Shown here one piece after another: positions 18,988-28,606 of a stretch of DNA of 64,000 nt. The notes under the pieces were generated by a model that did no database searches, was not told the DNA's origin, and was given only the letters and a program-made list of their open reading frames with translations. The translations under genes and the position numbers were made by a program. Source of the DNA: Agarivorans sp. TSD2052 (lineage in GTDB: Bacteria; Pseudomonadota; Gammaproteobacteria; Enterobacterales; Celerinatantimonadaceae); contig NZ_CP096670.1 in assembly GCF_023238625.1 (NCBI RefSeq), forward strand, positions 32,501 through 96,500, read 5' to 3'. Every line of letters begins with the position of its first letter. Position 1 is the first letter of the stretch.

Positions 18988-20007
18988 TTACTCGACCGAA
19001 CAAATCATTTGTTGCTGGTGGCTAAGCATGGCTAATTCGATCAAACCAATCACTTCACTGGCTTGTTGTGCGGTTACAATTAACGGCTCAGAGCCTTCAA
19101 TAGCGGCAATAAAGTTATCATAAAAGGCTGAGTAATTACCTTTCATTAGGGGCTTATGCACCACCGCTTGGTTCGCTATGTGAATTTCACTGCGGTTGCT
19201 ATCGTGGCCAAATTGACTGGCGCTGGGAGACAAACCTGCAGCGAGTTGTTGTTCTTGTGGGTCCATGCCCCATTTGGCATAAGAGCCATGTTGGCCATGC
19301 AACTGAAAGCGTGGTCCAGGTTCTACCACCAATGAGTTACAGCTGAGCTGTGCCTTCATGTCTGGATAGATTAAATGCAGGTCAAAACAATCTGGGGTAA
19401 CCGCGCCTTGGCGTTGGGTGGCTATATGTGCCCAAATTTTTTGTGGCTTCCCAAACAAGCTTAAAGCTTGGTCGATCAGGTGGGCGCCAAGATCATAAAG
19501 TACACCGCCACCGTGTGGGTCGAGTTCTTTCCAGCGTTGCTTTACTGCTGGTCGGTAGCGATGAAAATGCGCACTATAGCTGTGAATATTGCCTAAGCTT
19601 TGCTGCTGAATGAGTTGCTGAATGGTCAGGAAGTCGCTATCCCAGCGGCGATTGTGAAACACACTTAAACAACGGCCGGTTTGCTCTGACAACTGCTGTA
19701 AGTGTAAACATTGCTCACTATTTATCGCCAGAGGTTTTTCTACAATGACATGTTTACCACTTAACATGGCTTGCTCAGCTAACTGTGCATGCATCGCATT
19801 CGGGCTAGCGATTACCACTATATCGATTTCAGGGTGAGCGATAAGTTGCTCGCTATTCAAGCACGCCACATTCGGATAGAGCTGAGCAATTTCTTGCTCT
19901 CTAGAGCTGGCTATCGCCAATAGCTGTAGCTTGCTGCAGGCTTCAATTAATGGTGCATGAAATACTCGACCTGATAAGCCAAAACCAATGATACCGACCT
20001 TTAACAT
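18988..20007 (-). CDS. Gfo/Idh/MocA-family NAD(P)-dependent oxidoreductase
   Basis: 339 aa. The N-terminal Rossmann motif is VGIIGFGLSGRVFHAPLI, and catalytic EKPLAI (about 92-97) contains the conserved Lys. The C-terminal domain has LYDLGAHLIDQALSLFG. This is close in pattern to YdgJ/YhhX-type sugar or polyol dehydrogenases. It lies 14 bp downstream of the exported protein at 20022-20855 and is probably co-transcribed. Substrate unknown. Confidence 0.86.
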   Translation of the reverse strand: MLKVGIIGFGLSGRVFHAPLIEACSKLQLLAIASSREQEIAQLYPNVACLNSEQLIAHPEIDIVVIASPNAMHAQLAEQAMLSGKHVIVEKPLAINSEQCLHLQQLSEQTGRCLSVFHNRRWDSDFLTIQQLIQQQSLGNIHSYSAHFHRYRPAVKQRWKELDPHGGGVLYDLGAHLIDQALSLFGKPQKIWAHIATQRQGAVTPDCFDLHLIYPDMKAQLSCNSLVVEPGPRFQLHGQHGSYAKWGMDPQEQQLAAGLSPSASQFGHDSNRSEIHIANQAVVHKPLMKGNYSAFYDNFIAAIEGSEPLIVTAQQASEVIGLIELAMLSHQQQMICSVE

Positions 20008-20021
20008 GCTATGCCCTCTTG

Positions 20022-20855
20022 TTATGACTTAAGTGGAATAATTGACAGCTTAACCGTTTCAGGCTGCTGACGCATTACCGTTAACAACCATAGTTGTTCG
20101 CCATCACTGGCGATGGCTTGAGCGGTATCGGGTTGAGCGAGGGCTGTTATTGCTAGTACCTTTCCGCTAATCGGGTCCACTTTCAACAAGCTGCTGTAGC
20201 GCGGGCTTAACAGGTACCAGCTACCATGATGCCAGGCCATACTGCCTACTTGGTATTGTTGGAGGGTTTGATTTAAGGCCTCAGTGGTATGTAAATCAAA
20301 TTCAGCCAATTGCTGGCCATCTCTGTCACCACGATAACAGCGTTTTAAGCCTTCTCGTTCACAGGTGTAGAATTGTTCAGTATTGGGGTTCCAAACTAAA
20401 CCAGCGGTTTTGTGATGTAAGCCACCACGTAGCCATTTTCGTTTATCCACAAACTTCCAGTGCATGCCGTCTTGTGCAAAATACAGTAAGCGCCCATCGC
20501 TAGAGATCCCCACTAAGTGTTGGTCTACTAGCGCTAGATCGGCAATATCTCCGCTGGCGGGTAAGGGCATTAATTGTGACTCAGTCATGGCTGAGTTGAG
20601 GTAGGCTAATTGCGCCGAACCTGTCACCAACACGGTTTGTGGCGCTAAGGTTCCGATCAGCCAGCTTTGTTGCTTAGTTTGCCAAATTAGGCTTGCTGCG
20701 TTGGGAATTCCATTCAGTTGCGCTTGTAATTTGGGGGTCAGCGTATCACTGGCTAAGGCGCTGTCTTGAAATTGACTACTCGGCGGTGGAAACATAACTA
20801 AACCCACAACAGTACCCATCATTAGTAAGGCGATAAGAGCGATAACTTTAAGCAT
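20022..20855 (-). CDS. Exported or membrane-anchored beta-propeller-like protein, unknown function
   Basis: 277 aa. A hydrophobic N-terminal segment (2-22) serves as signal anchor or signal peptide. The remainder has repeated strands with W/Y-rich turns (LIWQTKQQSWLIGTL, HHKTAGLVWNPNTEQFYTCE, GSWYLLSPRYSSLLKV), which looks like a small YjiK/SdiA-regulated-type propeller. I do not recognise a precise family. First gene of a pair with the downstream dehydrogenase. Confidence 0.7.
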   Translation of the reverse strand: MLKVIALIALLMMGTVVGLVMFPPPSSQFQDSALASDTLTPKLQAQLNGIPNAASLIWQTKQQSWLIGTLAPQTVLVTGSAQLAYLNSAMTESQLMPLPASGDIADLALVDQHLVGISSDGRLLYFAQDGMHWKFVDKRKWLRGGLHHKTAGLVWNPNTEQFYTCEREGLKRCYRGDRDGQQLAEFDLHTTEALNQTLQQYQVGSMAWHHGSWYLLSPRYSSLLKVDPISGKVLAITALAQPDTAQAIASDGEQLWLLTVMRQQPETVKLSIIPLKS

Positions 20856-21079
20856 GATTAAACAACTTATTGAAGTGAAACAAGCAAGCAGACCCTATTG
20901 AAAACAGAGGTCTTTGGCGTTGCTATTGATAGTGGGTTTATTCTAACAAAATAAGCTTTGCCTGTAGACGTTGTTATGCGCAATAAAGCCCAGTAAATGT
21001 TCACTAAATATTCATTTGTTAGACCTATCATTAGTGCAGACTTAGCAGGGCTTATAGATTTCAATGATTGGAGAAGAGC
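20856..21079. other. Intergenic region with no supported gene
   Basis: The minus-strand frame at 20867-21064 (65 codons) has no ribosome site and no recognisable pattern. The promoter of the 20022-20855 gene should lie here. Confidence 0.4.
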
Positions 21080-21232
21080 ATGAGCAGCAACGGCGACGGT
21101 TTATTTACTGAGGCCATCATAAATCAACGCTGGGTAACGGCGAACAGGCACCTACCGCCGCTAAGGCCTTGTTGCTATCTATTGCTTAACGCTGACAGGC
21201 TTAGCTATGCCCCGCATTTAGCGGAATTTTAA
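21080..21232 (+). pseudogene. 50-codon ORF, possible remnant of an aldehyde dehydrogenase start
   Basis: The ATG has GGAGAAGAGC before it, a proper ribosome site. The first residues, LFTEAIINQRWVTAN, look like the N-terminus of succinate-semialdehyde dehydrogenases (LxxxAxINGxWVxA); after that the resemblance stops and the frame ends inside the 3' end of the convergent histidine kinase gene. This is either a degraded gene start or a chance small ORF. Confidence 0.25.
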
Positions 21233-23300
21233 TCTCGAAACAAAAGCCTTGTTCGGGTTGGGTCACCACACTTTGCTGCCAGTTAAGCTTCTGAGTAATG
21301 ATGTTGTAAACAATATGCATGCCTAATCCACAGCCTCCGTTGACTCGGGCAGTGGTATAAAAAGGCTCAAAAATATGATTTAAGGTCTCTTGGGTGGCCC
21401 CTTTGCCATTGTCTGTCACGGTGAGTGAGTGATAGCCGCGTCGAGTTTGCAGGTCGATGCTGATGGTTCCTGCGCGCTTCCCGCCCTCAAAACCATGCAT
21501 TAACGCGTTAGCAAACAAGTTGGTAATCACCTGAGCAATGGCACCCGGGAAAGTCGTTACCATGATATCAGGATCTAAATCTGTGGCTAAGTTGACTTGG
21601 GTACCGGTTAACTGATGTTGCAAGCTGTCTAAAACTTTAACTATGTAGTCAGCCAAATTAATTATGCGTTGTTCTTCATAGCTTTGATCAACAGCCACTT
21701 GCTTAAAGTTAGTGATCAGTTCGGCGGCGCGTCGCGCACTATTGCTGATAATGTCACTGGTGTTCGACGCTTGTTCGACAAAGTGTTCAAAATTAGCTTT
21801 AGTTAATTGCTGATTACTCGCTTGTTGAGCCAGCTGGTTAATTTGTTCTTTCAAATGACTCGCTGCCAATAAAGTATTCCCTAAGGGCGTGTTTATCTCG
21901 TGAGCAACACCGCTCACTAAGCCACCCAGCGCGGCCATTTTTTCGCTTAGCTCCACTTGAGTTTGGTATTGTTTGGTTTCTTCTAATAGGCGCTGGTGGT
22001 CAATGATGTCGGCTATTTGTGGAGAAATAAATTCGATAAATTCAGCATGTACTCCTTCTACCAAAGCCACTAAATAACCAAAGTGATGACGGTCATTTTT
22101 CAGCTCTGTTAGCACCCACAAGCCACGGTGCAAGTCATCACTAACTTCTTTTTCAAAGGCTGTTGGCAAACTGCGCTGTGATTCGCCGATAGGCAATACG
22201 TTTGAGTGTAAATTATGACTTAAGCAGATCTTAGCGCGGCCATAATCATCAAAACTTTGCTGATAAATGTATAACTCTGGGATGCCTAATTCGGCAAGGG
22301 TACCCTGAGCATTCAATAGCACTTGTTCTAAAGTGGCTCTTTGGTGTAATAAACTGGTTACGGCAAGGCGTTGCGCGTTGCTATCGCGCTGTTGAATTAA
22401 TTGTCGTTGTAGTTCGTCGTGACTACGTGGTGAGGTTTCGTGAACGGGGTCGCCGGTACTGGCGCGCATTATTGCCATAGTTTCTAGTTGGTATTGGCTT
22501 TCTAGCTGGCCACCGTTTAAGAGTTCGTCGATAAGCTGAGCGGCTAATGTTCCGGTGCGTTGGGCCGGATACATTGCAGTGGTAAGGCTAGGTTTAATGG
22601 CATCGGCATATTCAAAATCGTCGAAACCCGTTACCTTAACTTGATCGGGAATGCTTATTTGTTGTCGTTCTAATTCTTCTATCACCCCCTTTGCGCTGAG
22701 ATCATTCACACACATGATGGCATCAGGAATGCGTTTGTGCTGGTTTAACCATTGCTTGCACAAATTTGCCGCACAAGCAGTGGTCATGTCACCCATCAAG
22801 TGCTGTTGCTCGGGTAAAAATAGGTCATGCTCGTTCAAGGCTTTAGACAAGGCTTTATAGCGTTGACGAGAATCGTAGTTTTCTTTAGGGCCATCGATAT
22901 AAAGAATGTCCTTACAGCCTTGCCGAAGAACGTGTTTAGCCAGTTGGTACATGCCGTTGAAATTGTCCACCAATACAGAGGGGATGCCCGGCAATATCGA
23001 ACCTACATTGATTATCGGTAAATCGCCGATGGCTTCAATTAATTGTTCCATGACTTGCGGTGAGGTTTTATAACCAACGCCTCCGCCGTAAAGAACCACA
23101 CCATCAATATCTAAGCTAGGGATTTGTTTAATTAGCCATAAATCTTTTGCGGTAAACTGCTCTGCAACTGGCAAATAGCCAATAGGCATGAATAAACAAC
23201 TATAGCGTTTTGGATCTAAGCTCGTTTGTACTCCTCGAATTACCAGTCGATCGATGGAGTGCAATAGAGTCGGTAATATAATGGCGATACGCTTTTTCAT
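21201..23300 (-). CDS. Cytosolic LacI-like sensor histidine kinase
   Basis: 699 aa. Residues 3-280 form a periplasmic-binding/LacI-type fold (IAIILPTLL, DGVVLYGGG, VLVDNFNGMYQLAKHVL, DILYIDGP, PDAIMCVNDLSAKGVIEEL, VKVTGFDDFEYA, SLTTAMYP). Residues of about 300-440 form a GAF-like linker. The histidine kinase core has H467 in VSGVAHEINTPLGN, N-box NLFANALMHGF, G1 DNGKGA and G2 GGCGLGMHIV. There is no HTH, signal peptide or membrane segment, so a sugar-type ligand would be sensed in the cytoplasm and answered by phosphotransfer. No response regulator is adjacent; the neighbour upstream is a diguanylate cyclase. Confidence 0.87.
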   Translation of the reverse strand: MKKRIAIILPTLLHSIDRLVIRGVQTSLDPKRYSCLFMPIGYLPVAEQFTAKDLWLIKQIPSLDIDGVVLYGGGVGYKTSPQVMEQLIEAIGDLPIINVGSILPGIPSVLVDNFNGMYQLAKHVLRQGCKDILYIDGPKENYDSRQRYKALSKALNEHDLFLPEQQHLMGDMTTACAANLCKQWLNQHKRIPDAIMCVNDLSAKGVIEELERQQISIPDQVKVTGFDDFEYADAIKPSLTTAMYPAQRTGTLAAQLIDELLNGGQLESQYQLETMAIMRASTGDPVHETSPRSHDELQRQLIQQRDSNAQRLAVTSLLHQRATLEQVLLNAQGTLAELGIPELYIYQQSFDDYGRAKICLSHNLHSNVLPIGESQRSLPTAFEKEVSDDLHRGLWVLTELKNDRHHFGYLVALVEGVHAEFIEFISPQIADIIDHQRLLEETKQYQTQVELSEKMAALGGLVSGVAHEINTPLGNTLLAASHLKEQINQLAQQASNQQLTKANFEHFVEQASNTSDIISNSARRAAELITNFKQVAVDQSYEEQRIINLADYIVKVLDSLQHQLTGTQVNLATDLDPDIMVTTFPGAIAQVITNLFANALMHGFEGGKRAGTISIDLQTRRGYHSLTVTDNGKGATQETLNHIFEPFYTTARVNGGCGLGMHIVYNIITQKLNWQQSVVTQPEQGFCFEIKIPLNAGHS

Positions 23301-23451
23301 GAACTAACTACATTTGGCTTCTATATTTATCAATGTAGCAACTACTTGTGGATTTGCTGTGAGGTGGCTTAAGAAATGTTAAATATTTGTAGCGGGTGAA
23401 AGGGCTATCAGTGCTTTGCTATGAGCTGATTCACAAATCTAAGAGAATACC

Positions 23452-23484
23452 TGCTGGCACTATTGCAATACAACAATGCCAGCA
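23452..23484. terminator. Hairpin at the 3' end of the diguanylate cyclase gene
   Basis: TGCTGGCA / TGCCAGCA 8-bp stem with a 17-nt loop that contains the self-complementary TATTGCAATA, four bases past the stop of the gene at 23489. There is no T-run on either side, so termination is uncertain. Confidence 0.4.
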
Positions 23485-23488
23485 AGGC

Positions 23489-24514
23489 TTAACTTATAAT
23501 TGGCATTACTCGGTTACGCCCTAGGCGTTTAGCCTCGTACAGTTGTGAGTCAGCGGCATCAAAAATGGCTCTTGAGCGACTTACCGGGTTGAATTCGGCC
23601 ACACCGAAAGAACTGGTAATATTGTCGATGCGTTGATTTGAACGACGATCTTTAAGGCTTAGTTTTTCAATGGCGCGGCGAACCGATTCGGCCAAGTGGC
23701 GAGCGGAGCGAAGGTTAGATTTAGAGCATATTATGGCAAACTCTTCGCCTCCAACACGATAGACTTTGGCGCCATCTCGGCAGGCCTCATTCATGCGTTT
23801 TGCGACCACTTTAAGTACTTGGTCACCGAGCATGTGTCCGTAATTGTCGTTAAATGCTTTAAAGTGATCGATATCGGCTAAAATTATACACAAGCCTTCA
23901 GGCTGAGAATCGAGGATATCTTTTAAGTCTGCGTCAAACGCGCGACGATTTAGCGCACCAGTGAGAGCATCGTATAGCGCATCTTTTTCAGTTTCTTTAA
24001 GTTGGTTCTTAAGCTTAGCTATTTCTAACTGAGCTTTGCTTAGTTGCGAATTAAAGAAGTCGGTGCTTTTACGAATGCTAGAAGCATCTTCTACCAGATT
24101 TTTTACCAGCCCTAGTACTTGCTCCAGAGGAATGCTGTCTTCTTCAATGCGATTGAGTTTGGCAAAGTTTTTGTCGATGCTCGATTGAAAAGCACTGGTA
24201 TCTGAGCCTGTGTCACTCATGGTTTGAGACAATTCTGTCGCCATGGCTTCTAAACTAAGCCGCATACTTTTCATATCCAGCTCATCTTGGCTAGCAATAT
24301 GGTTTTGATACAACACTTCGCTACTGGTGGTCGGAACGGTGTCATATTCGCTGATGATTTCGTCGATGGCCGCCGTTAGCTGGGGGTTTTGGTCTTCAAC
24401 ATACAAGTACCACAATGCGTAATTATTGGGCGTAGCAGGGATCTGATGTTTCATCATCAGTGGAACCGCTTTTTTTAGATTAAGTGTCGCTTGTTTTAAA
24501 ATTTTATCGCTCAT
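23489..24514 (-). CDS. Diguanylate cyclase (GGDEF domain)
   Basis: 341 aa. It would make cyclic di-GMP from two GTP. The N-terminal part (1-170) is a soluble helical region with a coiled coil near 155-178 (QLSKAQLEIAKLKNQLKETE). The GGDEF domain (about 180-338) has the active-site loop GGEEF at 255-259, ILADIDHFKAFNDNYGH, and metal-binding Asp. The inhibitory I-site position reads RDGA (246-249) instead of RxxD, so product inhibition is probably weak. No EAL domain or membrane anchor. Confidence 0.92.
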   Translation of the reverse strand: MSDKILKQATLNLKKAVPLMMKHQIPATPNNYALWYLYVEDQNPQLTAAIDEIISEYDTVPTTSSEVLYQNHIASQDELDMKSMRLSLEAMATELSQTMSDTGSDTSAFQSSIDKNFAKLNRIEEDSIPLEQVLGLVKNLVEDASSIRKSTDFFNSQLSKAQLEIAKLKNQLKETEKDALYDALTGALNRRAFDADLKDILDSQPEGLCIILADIDHFKAFNDNYGHMLGDQVLKVVAKRMNEACRDGAKVYRVGGEEFAIICSKSNLRSARHLAESVRRAIEKLSLKDRRSNQRIDNITSSFGVAEFNPVSRSRAIFDAADSQLYEAKRLGRNRVMPIIS

Positions 24515-24660
24515 AAGAGCTCCATCGATACGTCATTGTTCACTGCTGCCTTGCTGTCTGTAGCTCAGACATTGTGGAACAAGCATTATGCTTAAACAGC
24601 ATCGTAAATGAAACCTGTAGTTGTTGGTATAGCTCAATTATCTCAACGGCTTAAGGCCGG

Positions 24661-24957
24661 TTAAGACGCTTTGGGGCACTCGTACACATGCACCGACACT
24701 AATTCAGGAGAAGCGGTGGTGAGTGGTATCAGTTGTACAGCGTTTCCTTTAAGCGTCATCACCCTACTGGTCATTTCTTGCTTACCTTGATCGGTATCTA
24801 AACTTTGTGGATCTACGTTAAACACGCCGATAATATCGCAGCTGACTACATCGTCTGACTTGTCGGTGATCATCACACCTTGGTTTTGTTCTGGGGCTGA
24901 ACTAGAACAGGCACTTAACCAGGCCACTGAACAAGCCACTAACAGCATTTTTTTCAT
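24661..24957 (-). CDS. Small lipoprotein, unknown function
   Basis: 98 aa. Signal peptide with lipobox LSAC (Cys17), followed by SSSAPEQNQ. The mature part keeps two Cys (CDIIGVF and YECPKAS), and the ending GNAVQLIPL...VHVYECP recalls DUF4156/RcsF-type small lipoproteins, but the match is weak. AGGAACC precedes the ATG. Standing alone between the diguanylate cyclase and asd. Confidence 0.72.
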   Translation of the reverse strand: MKKMLLVACSVAWLSACSSSAPEQNQGVMITDKSDDVVSCDIIGVFNVDPQSLDTDQGKQEMTSRVMTLKGNAVQLIPLTTASPELVSVHVYECPKAS

Positions 24958-25121
24958 AGGGGTTCCTACAGTATCAATATTGGGTGAGCAAAGGTTATTC
25001 TTCTTATCAACAGCTTAGTAAATTTTCTGGGGCTATGAAAATATTTTGCGCTTAAATTTAGTTGATGATCGAAAAAGTGGTCATCCAACTGGAGTTTCGA
25101 AGGGCTTAATCTAATGAGCAC

Positions 25122-25150
25122 AAAAAAGCCCAGCAATGTTACTGCTAGGC
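25122..25150 (-). terminator. Terminator of asd
   Basis: Read on the minus strand: GCCTAGCA - TAACAT-type loop - TGCTGGGC, then TTTTTT. It lies 47 bp past the asd stop. Confidence 0.88.
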
Positions 25151-25196
25151 TTGTTTATAAAATATTCGTTCGCTAATTAAACGGGATGAATTTCGC

Positions 25197-26306
25197 TTAT
25201 TTAGCTAGCAGTATGCGTAACATACGACGCAATGGCTCTGCAGCACCCCATAACAGTTGGTCACCTACGGTGAAGGCTGATATGTATTCAGGGCCCATAG
25301 TCAATTTTCGAATACGACCGACGGGAACACTTAAGGTGCCGGTTACCTTGGTTGGAGTTAACTCTTGCGCTGATAACTCACGATCATTGGGAATCACTTT
25401 TACCCAATCATTATGCGCCGCTAAGATGTCTTCGATTTCAGAAACCGGAAGGTCTTTTTTCAGCTTAATCGTCAGTGCTTGGCTGTGACAACGCATGGCG
25501 CCAATGCGGACACAAATCCCATCAATCGGGGTTTGGTTATCACTGGTGCCTAAAATTTTGTTGGCTTCGACCTGAGCTTTCCACTCTTCTTTGCTTTGGC
25601 CGCTGGCTAGGGGAACATCAATCCAAGGGATTAAGCTGCCCGCTAGTGGTACGCCAAATTGATCGGTCGGGAAATCTGCGCTGCGCATTTTGTCCGCTAC
25701 CTTGCGATCAATATCGAGAATGGCCGAAGCAGGATCCGCTAGCTCGCTGGCTACATCATCGCGAATTGTACCCATCTGGCTAATCAATTCTCGCATGTTG
25801 CGCGCACCCGCGCCTGAAGCCGCTTGATAGGTCATCGGGCTAACCCATTCGATTAAGTCTTTTTCGAATAGACCGCCAATTGCCATGAGTAACAATGAAA
25901 CAGTACAGTTGCCGCCAACGTAAGTTTTAACACCCTTGGTTAAAGCTTGGTCAATAACATCACGATTAACGGGGTCTAACACGATAACCGCGTCATCTTC
26001 CATACGTAATGCAGAGGCTGCGTCGATCCAGTAACCATCCCAGCCGCTCTCGCGTAGCTTAGGGTAAACATCTTTGGTGTAATCGCCACCTTGGCAGGTG
26101 ATGATGGTGTCCATGGCTTTAAGGCTGTCGATGTCGAAGGCATCTTGCAAGGTGGTCTCGCCGGTGCCCACATCTGGGCCAGCAATGCCGACTTGAGAAG
26201 TACTAAAAAAAACTGGGGCTATGTGGGCAAAATCGTTCTCTTCGCGCATACGCTGCATCAACACGGAACCCACCATGCCGCGCCAACCAACCAAACCTAC
26301 TTTCAT
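25197..26306 (-). CDS. asd: Aspartate-semialdehyde dehydrogenase
   Basis: Reduces aspartyl-4-phosphate to aspartate semialdehyde for lysine, threonine, methionine and diaminopimelate synthesis. 369 aa, matching E. coli Asd. NADP-binding [18 protein letters not shown] (3-20), catalytic C134 in GGNCTVS, and [19 protein letters not shown] with the conserved His. Cytosolic. No riboswitch-like structure is visible upstream. Monocistronic with its own terminator. Confidence 0.97.
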   Translation of the reverse strand: MKVGLVGWRGMVGSVLMQRMREENDFAHIAPVFFSTSQVGIAGPDVGTGETTLQDAFDIDSLKAMDTIITCQGGDYTKDVYPKLRESGWDGYWIDAASALRMEDDAVIVLDPVNRDVIDQALTKGVKTYVGGNCTVSLLLMAIGGLFEKDLIEWVSPMTYQAASGAGARNMRELISQMGTIRDDVASELADPASAILDIDRKVADKMRSADFPTDQFGVPLAGSLIPWIDVPLASGQSKEEWKAQVEANKILGTSDNQTPIDGICVRIGAMRCHSQALTIKLKKDLPVSEIEDILAAHNDWVKVIPNDRELSAQELTPTKVTGTLSVPVGRIRKLTMGPEYISAFTVGDQLLWGAAEPLRRMLRILLAK

Positions 26307-26478
26307 GGCCTGTTTACATCCTTTATTTTATGATATTTGTGTTTGCTTTTTCGTTAAGACATCGTCTTAAGCGACCTTTGAGATTACCATTTCAGCCACC
26401 TCAAAAGCTAGCGCTTATCGAATAAAATTGAACGTTTTTCAACCATGAATGACTATCCTGTGGGGCTTAGTATTGTAT

Positions 26479-26820
26479 TTAAGCCCTGCTTGGAAAGTTG
26501 ACTACCTTGGGTGACTGGCGTTGGTCATCGCCAATGGTGATATTTCGAGAGCGGCGTTTGCCTTGTGAGTAGCGATCGTAACTGGCGTCTGTGATGCCCA
26601 TTTCTTGGCAAAACTCTACAAAACTGGCGAAGTCTTTGCCGCTAAAGCTATTGTCAACGCGAGTCAGTTGACTATCGATGTAAGCGTGGTTCCCGTTAAA
26701 ACTAATATTGGCACAGGCATCATAGGGTTGGCCATACTCGCTGACCCTAATCGCTCTCACCATTTTAATTTCAAAAATCCAATCTCCAACTCGTATACAA
26801 CGCTGTTCAAACTGTTCCAT
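26479..26820 (-). CDS. Hypothetical protein, 113 aa
   Basis: Unrecognised soluble protein. It has a region of alternating strands (VGDWIFEIKMVRAIRVSEYG) then a helical part (GKDFASFVEFCQEMGITDAS) and a basic tail RYSQGKRRSRN. No signal or membrane segment. A weak TGGA site precedes the ATG. Gene status is supported by codon use and position between two gaps. Confidence 0.6.
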   Translation of the reverse strand: MEQFEQRCIRVGDWIFEIKMVRAIRVSEYGQPYDACANISFNGNHAYIDSQLTRVDNSFSGKDFASFVEFCQEMGITDASYDRYSQGKRRSRNITIGDDQRQSPKVVNFPSRA

Positions 26821-27169
26821 ATTAATTCCATCTAGTTAAGGGGCGAGGGGCGAAACAACACCGAACTCTTCTTCAGTGTTAATGGTGGTTCAGCACAAAT
26901 TGAGCCAAATATTTAGATCAATAAAATCAGGTGCTTAACTTAGGTAGTTGGCTATAGGTGTTGGGCAACGGCGACAGCTAAGTACTGGCAGACTATTAAC
27001 AGAGGAGTATTTAGCAAGTTTTCTTTACAGCTCTACTTAAAATCAATGACTTAGCTAGAGATTGTGTGCGTCTTTTCGCTGTCGTTAAATAGCGACAGTA
27101 TGATTTTTGCTCACGTCTGGCATTATAGGCGGCTCGTTTAATGGTTCTAGATTTGTTAGGGACAGTTGT
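26821..27169. other. Upstream region of glrK with inverted repeat
   Basis: No gene is supported here. CTGTCG-TTAAATAG-CGACAG (27079-27098) is a perfect 6-bp inverted repeat around an 8-base spacer, 71 bp before the preferred glrK start; it could be an operator or a leader hairpin. Confidence 0.45.
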
Positions 27170-28606
27170 TTGATTAATTTTCGCGCGCTTGCTTCCATAC
27201 GGCGCCTCAGCTTTTGGGCTTTAGCTACGCTAGGTTTGCCCTTGTTATTGAGCTTGTTATTGGCCTCATATTATTTGCAACAAGTGTCTAAGCAAGGTCA
27301 GCACACTGCGTTTTTAGCCGCTGATCTGGTATCGAGTAGTAAACGGCTCGATGAGTCTTTGCTAGATCTAGAGCGCAGCGCTCGCCAATTTCGCGTGTTG
27401 GCAGACGAAAGCTTATTAGCGTTATACCAAAGGCAATGGTTACGTTTATCCAATGACCTGGCTGATTTTGAACAGCAGCGAGATGACGCCGAGTTATTAA
27501 ATATCATTGCGCAGTTACATCAGCAGTTACAGGCGCTAAGTCTGATGATGGCAGAGCCAGAAGAAAATCAGAATGAACAGCTAAACCAACAATTTCGCGA
27601 TTTGGCGCAGTTAGGACACCAATACGATCAGCGCAGCCAAAGCTTAGTGGAGGAATTAGCCGAGCAATTGGAGCAAGCGTCTCAGTTAGCGCAGCAGCGG
27701 CTAATTCTCAGTATGCTGAGTCTTCCTTTTGCTGCGACCGCCGCCGTGTTATTGGTGTTGGTGATTACTCGGCCGCTACAACAATTACGACCACAAATAG
27801 CGCGGCTTAAATCCGGTGAGTTTAATCAAGCGATTAAGGTTAGTGGTGCCACAGAAGTAATGGTTATCGCTGATGCTTTAGACGATATGCGCTTGCGCTT
27901 ACTTAACCTTGAGCAGCAAAAAACCAGTTTTATTCGCCACATTTCCCACGAGCTGAAAACGCCTTTGGCGGCGATTAGGGAAGGAAACGAACTGCTCTAT
28001 GATAATAGCGCAGGCCCTCTCAACCCGCAGCAGCAAGAAATTACCGAAATTCTGCGTGATAGCAGTTTACGCCTGCAACAACTGATTGAAGCCTTGTTAG
28101 ACTTTAATTTATTGCTGGATACTCCAGGACAGGTTAACCAGCAGCCTGTATCGCTTAAAGGCCTTATCGAACAAGTCATTAGTAGCCATCGTTTAAGCCT
28201 TAATAGTCGTCAGCTAAGCACTCAGTTAGCCCTGCAAGAAAGTGTGGTGGTCGCGAATCAAGAGCAGCTCAGAGTTATCATTGATAACTTACTATCAAAC
28301 GCGATTAAATTCTCACCTGAACAAGGTGAAATCACTCTCGGTTCAAGCGCGCAAGGTTCAGGGGTTACGCTGTATATTGATGATCAAGGCACGGGCATTG
28401 ACGAAGCGTTACAACAACGTATATTCCAGCCTTTTGTGCAAGGAAAAGCGGCTAAAGACCCGCGTTTAAAAGGCAGCGGTTTAGGCCTAACCATTGCTAA
28501 AGAATTAGTGGAGAGGCAGCATGCTCATCTCCGCTACCAACGACTCAGCAAGGGGAGTCGATTTTTGGTCGAAGGATTACAAGGAAGCGAACCGGATGAA
28601 AAGTAG
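27170..28606 (+). CDS. glrK: Sensor histidine kinase GlrK/QseE-like
   Basis: 478 aa from the start used. Membrane segment (about 14-35, LGLPLLLSLLLASYYLQ), a periplasmic helical domain, a second membrane segment (SMLSLPFAATAAVLLVLVIT), HAMP, dimerisation domain with the phospho-acceptor His260 in ISHELKTPL, and an HATPase domain with DNLLSNAIKFSPE, DQGTGID and GSGLGLTIAKELVERQ. The TTG at 27170 has AGGGA eight bases before it; an in-frame TTG at 27107 would add 21 residues. Sits with qseG and glrR in the usual order; it would phosphorylate GlrR in response to envelope stress. Confidence 0.9.
   Translation: MINFRALASIRRLSFWALATLGLPLLLSLLLASYYLQQVSKQGQHTAFLAADLVSSSKRLDESLLDLERSARQFRVLADESLLALYQRQWLRLSNDLADFEQQRDDAELLNIIAQLHQQLQALSLMMAEPEENQNEQLNQQFRDLAQLGHQYDQRSQSLVEELAEQLEQASQLAQQRLILSMLSLPFAATAAVLLVLVITRPLQQLRPQIARLKSGEFNQAIKVSGATEVMVIADALDDMRLRLLNLEQQKTSFIRHISHELKTPLAAIREGNELLYDNSAGPLNPQQQEITEILRDSSLRLQQLIEALLDFNLLLDTPGQVNQQPVSLKGLIEQVISSHRLSLNSRQLSTQLALQESVVVANQEQLRVIIDNLLSNAIKFSPEQGEITLGSSAQGSGVTLYIDDQGTGIDEALQQRIFQPFVQGKAAKDPRLKGSGLGLTIAKELVERQHAHLRYQRLSKGSRFLVEGLQGSEPDEK

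Noticed and set aside
20867-21064. 65-codon minus-strand frame before the histidine kinase
   Set aside because: No ribosome site and no recognisable pattern; low-complexity order of residues.
26307-26478. Possible lysine riboswitch upstream of asd
   Set aside because: The 170-bp leader lacks the paired regions and conserved core of the L-box; only ordinary promoter-like sequence is seen.
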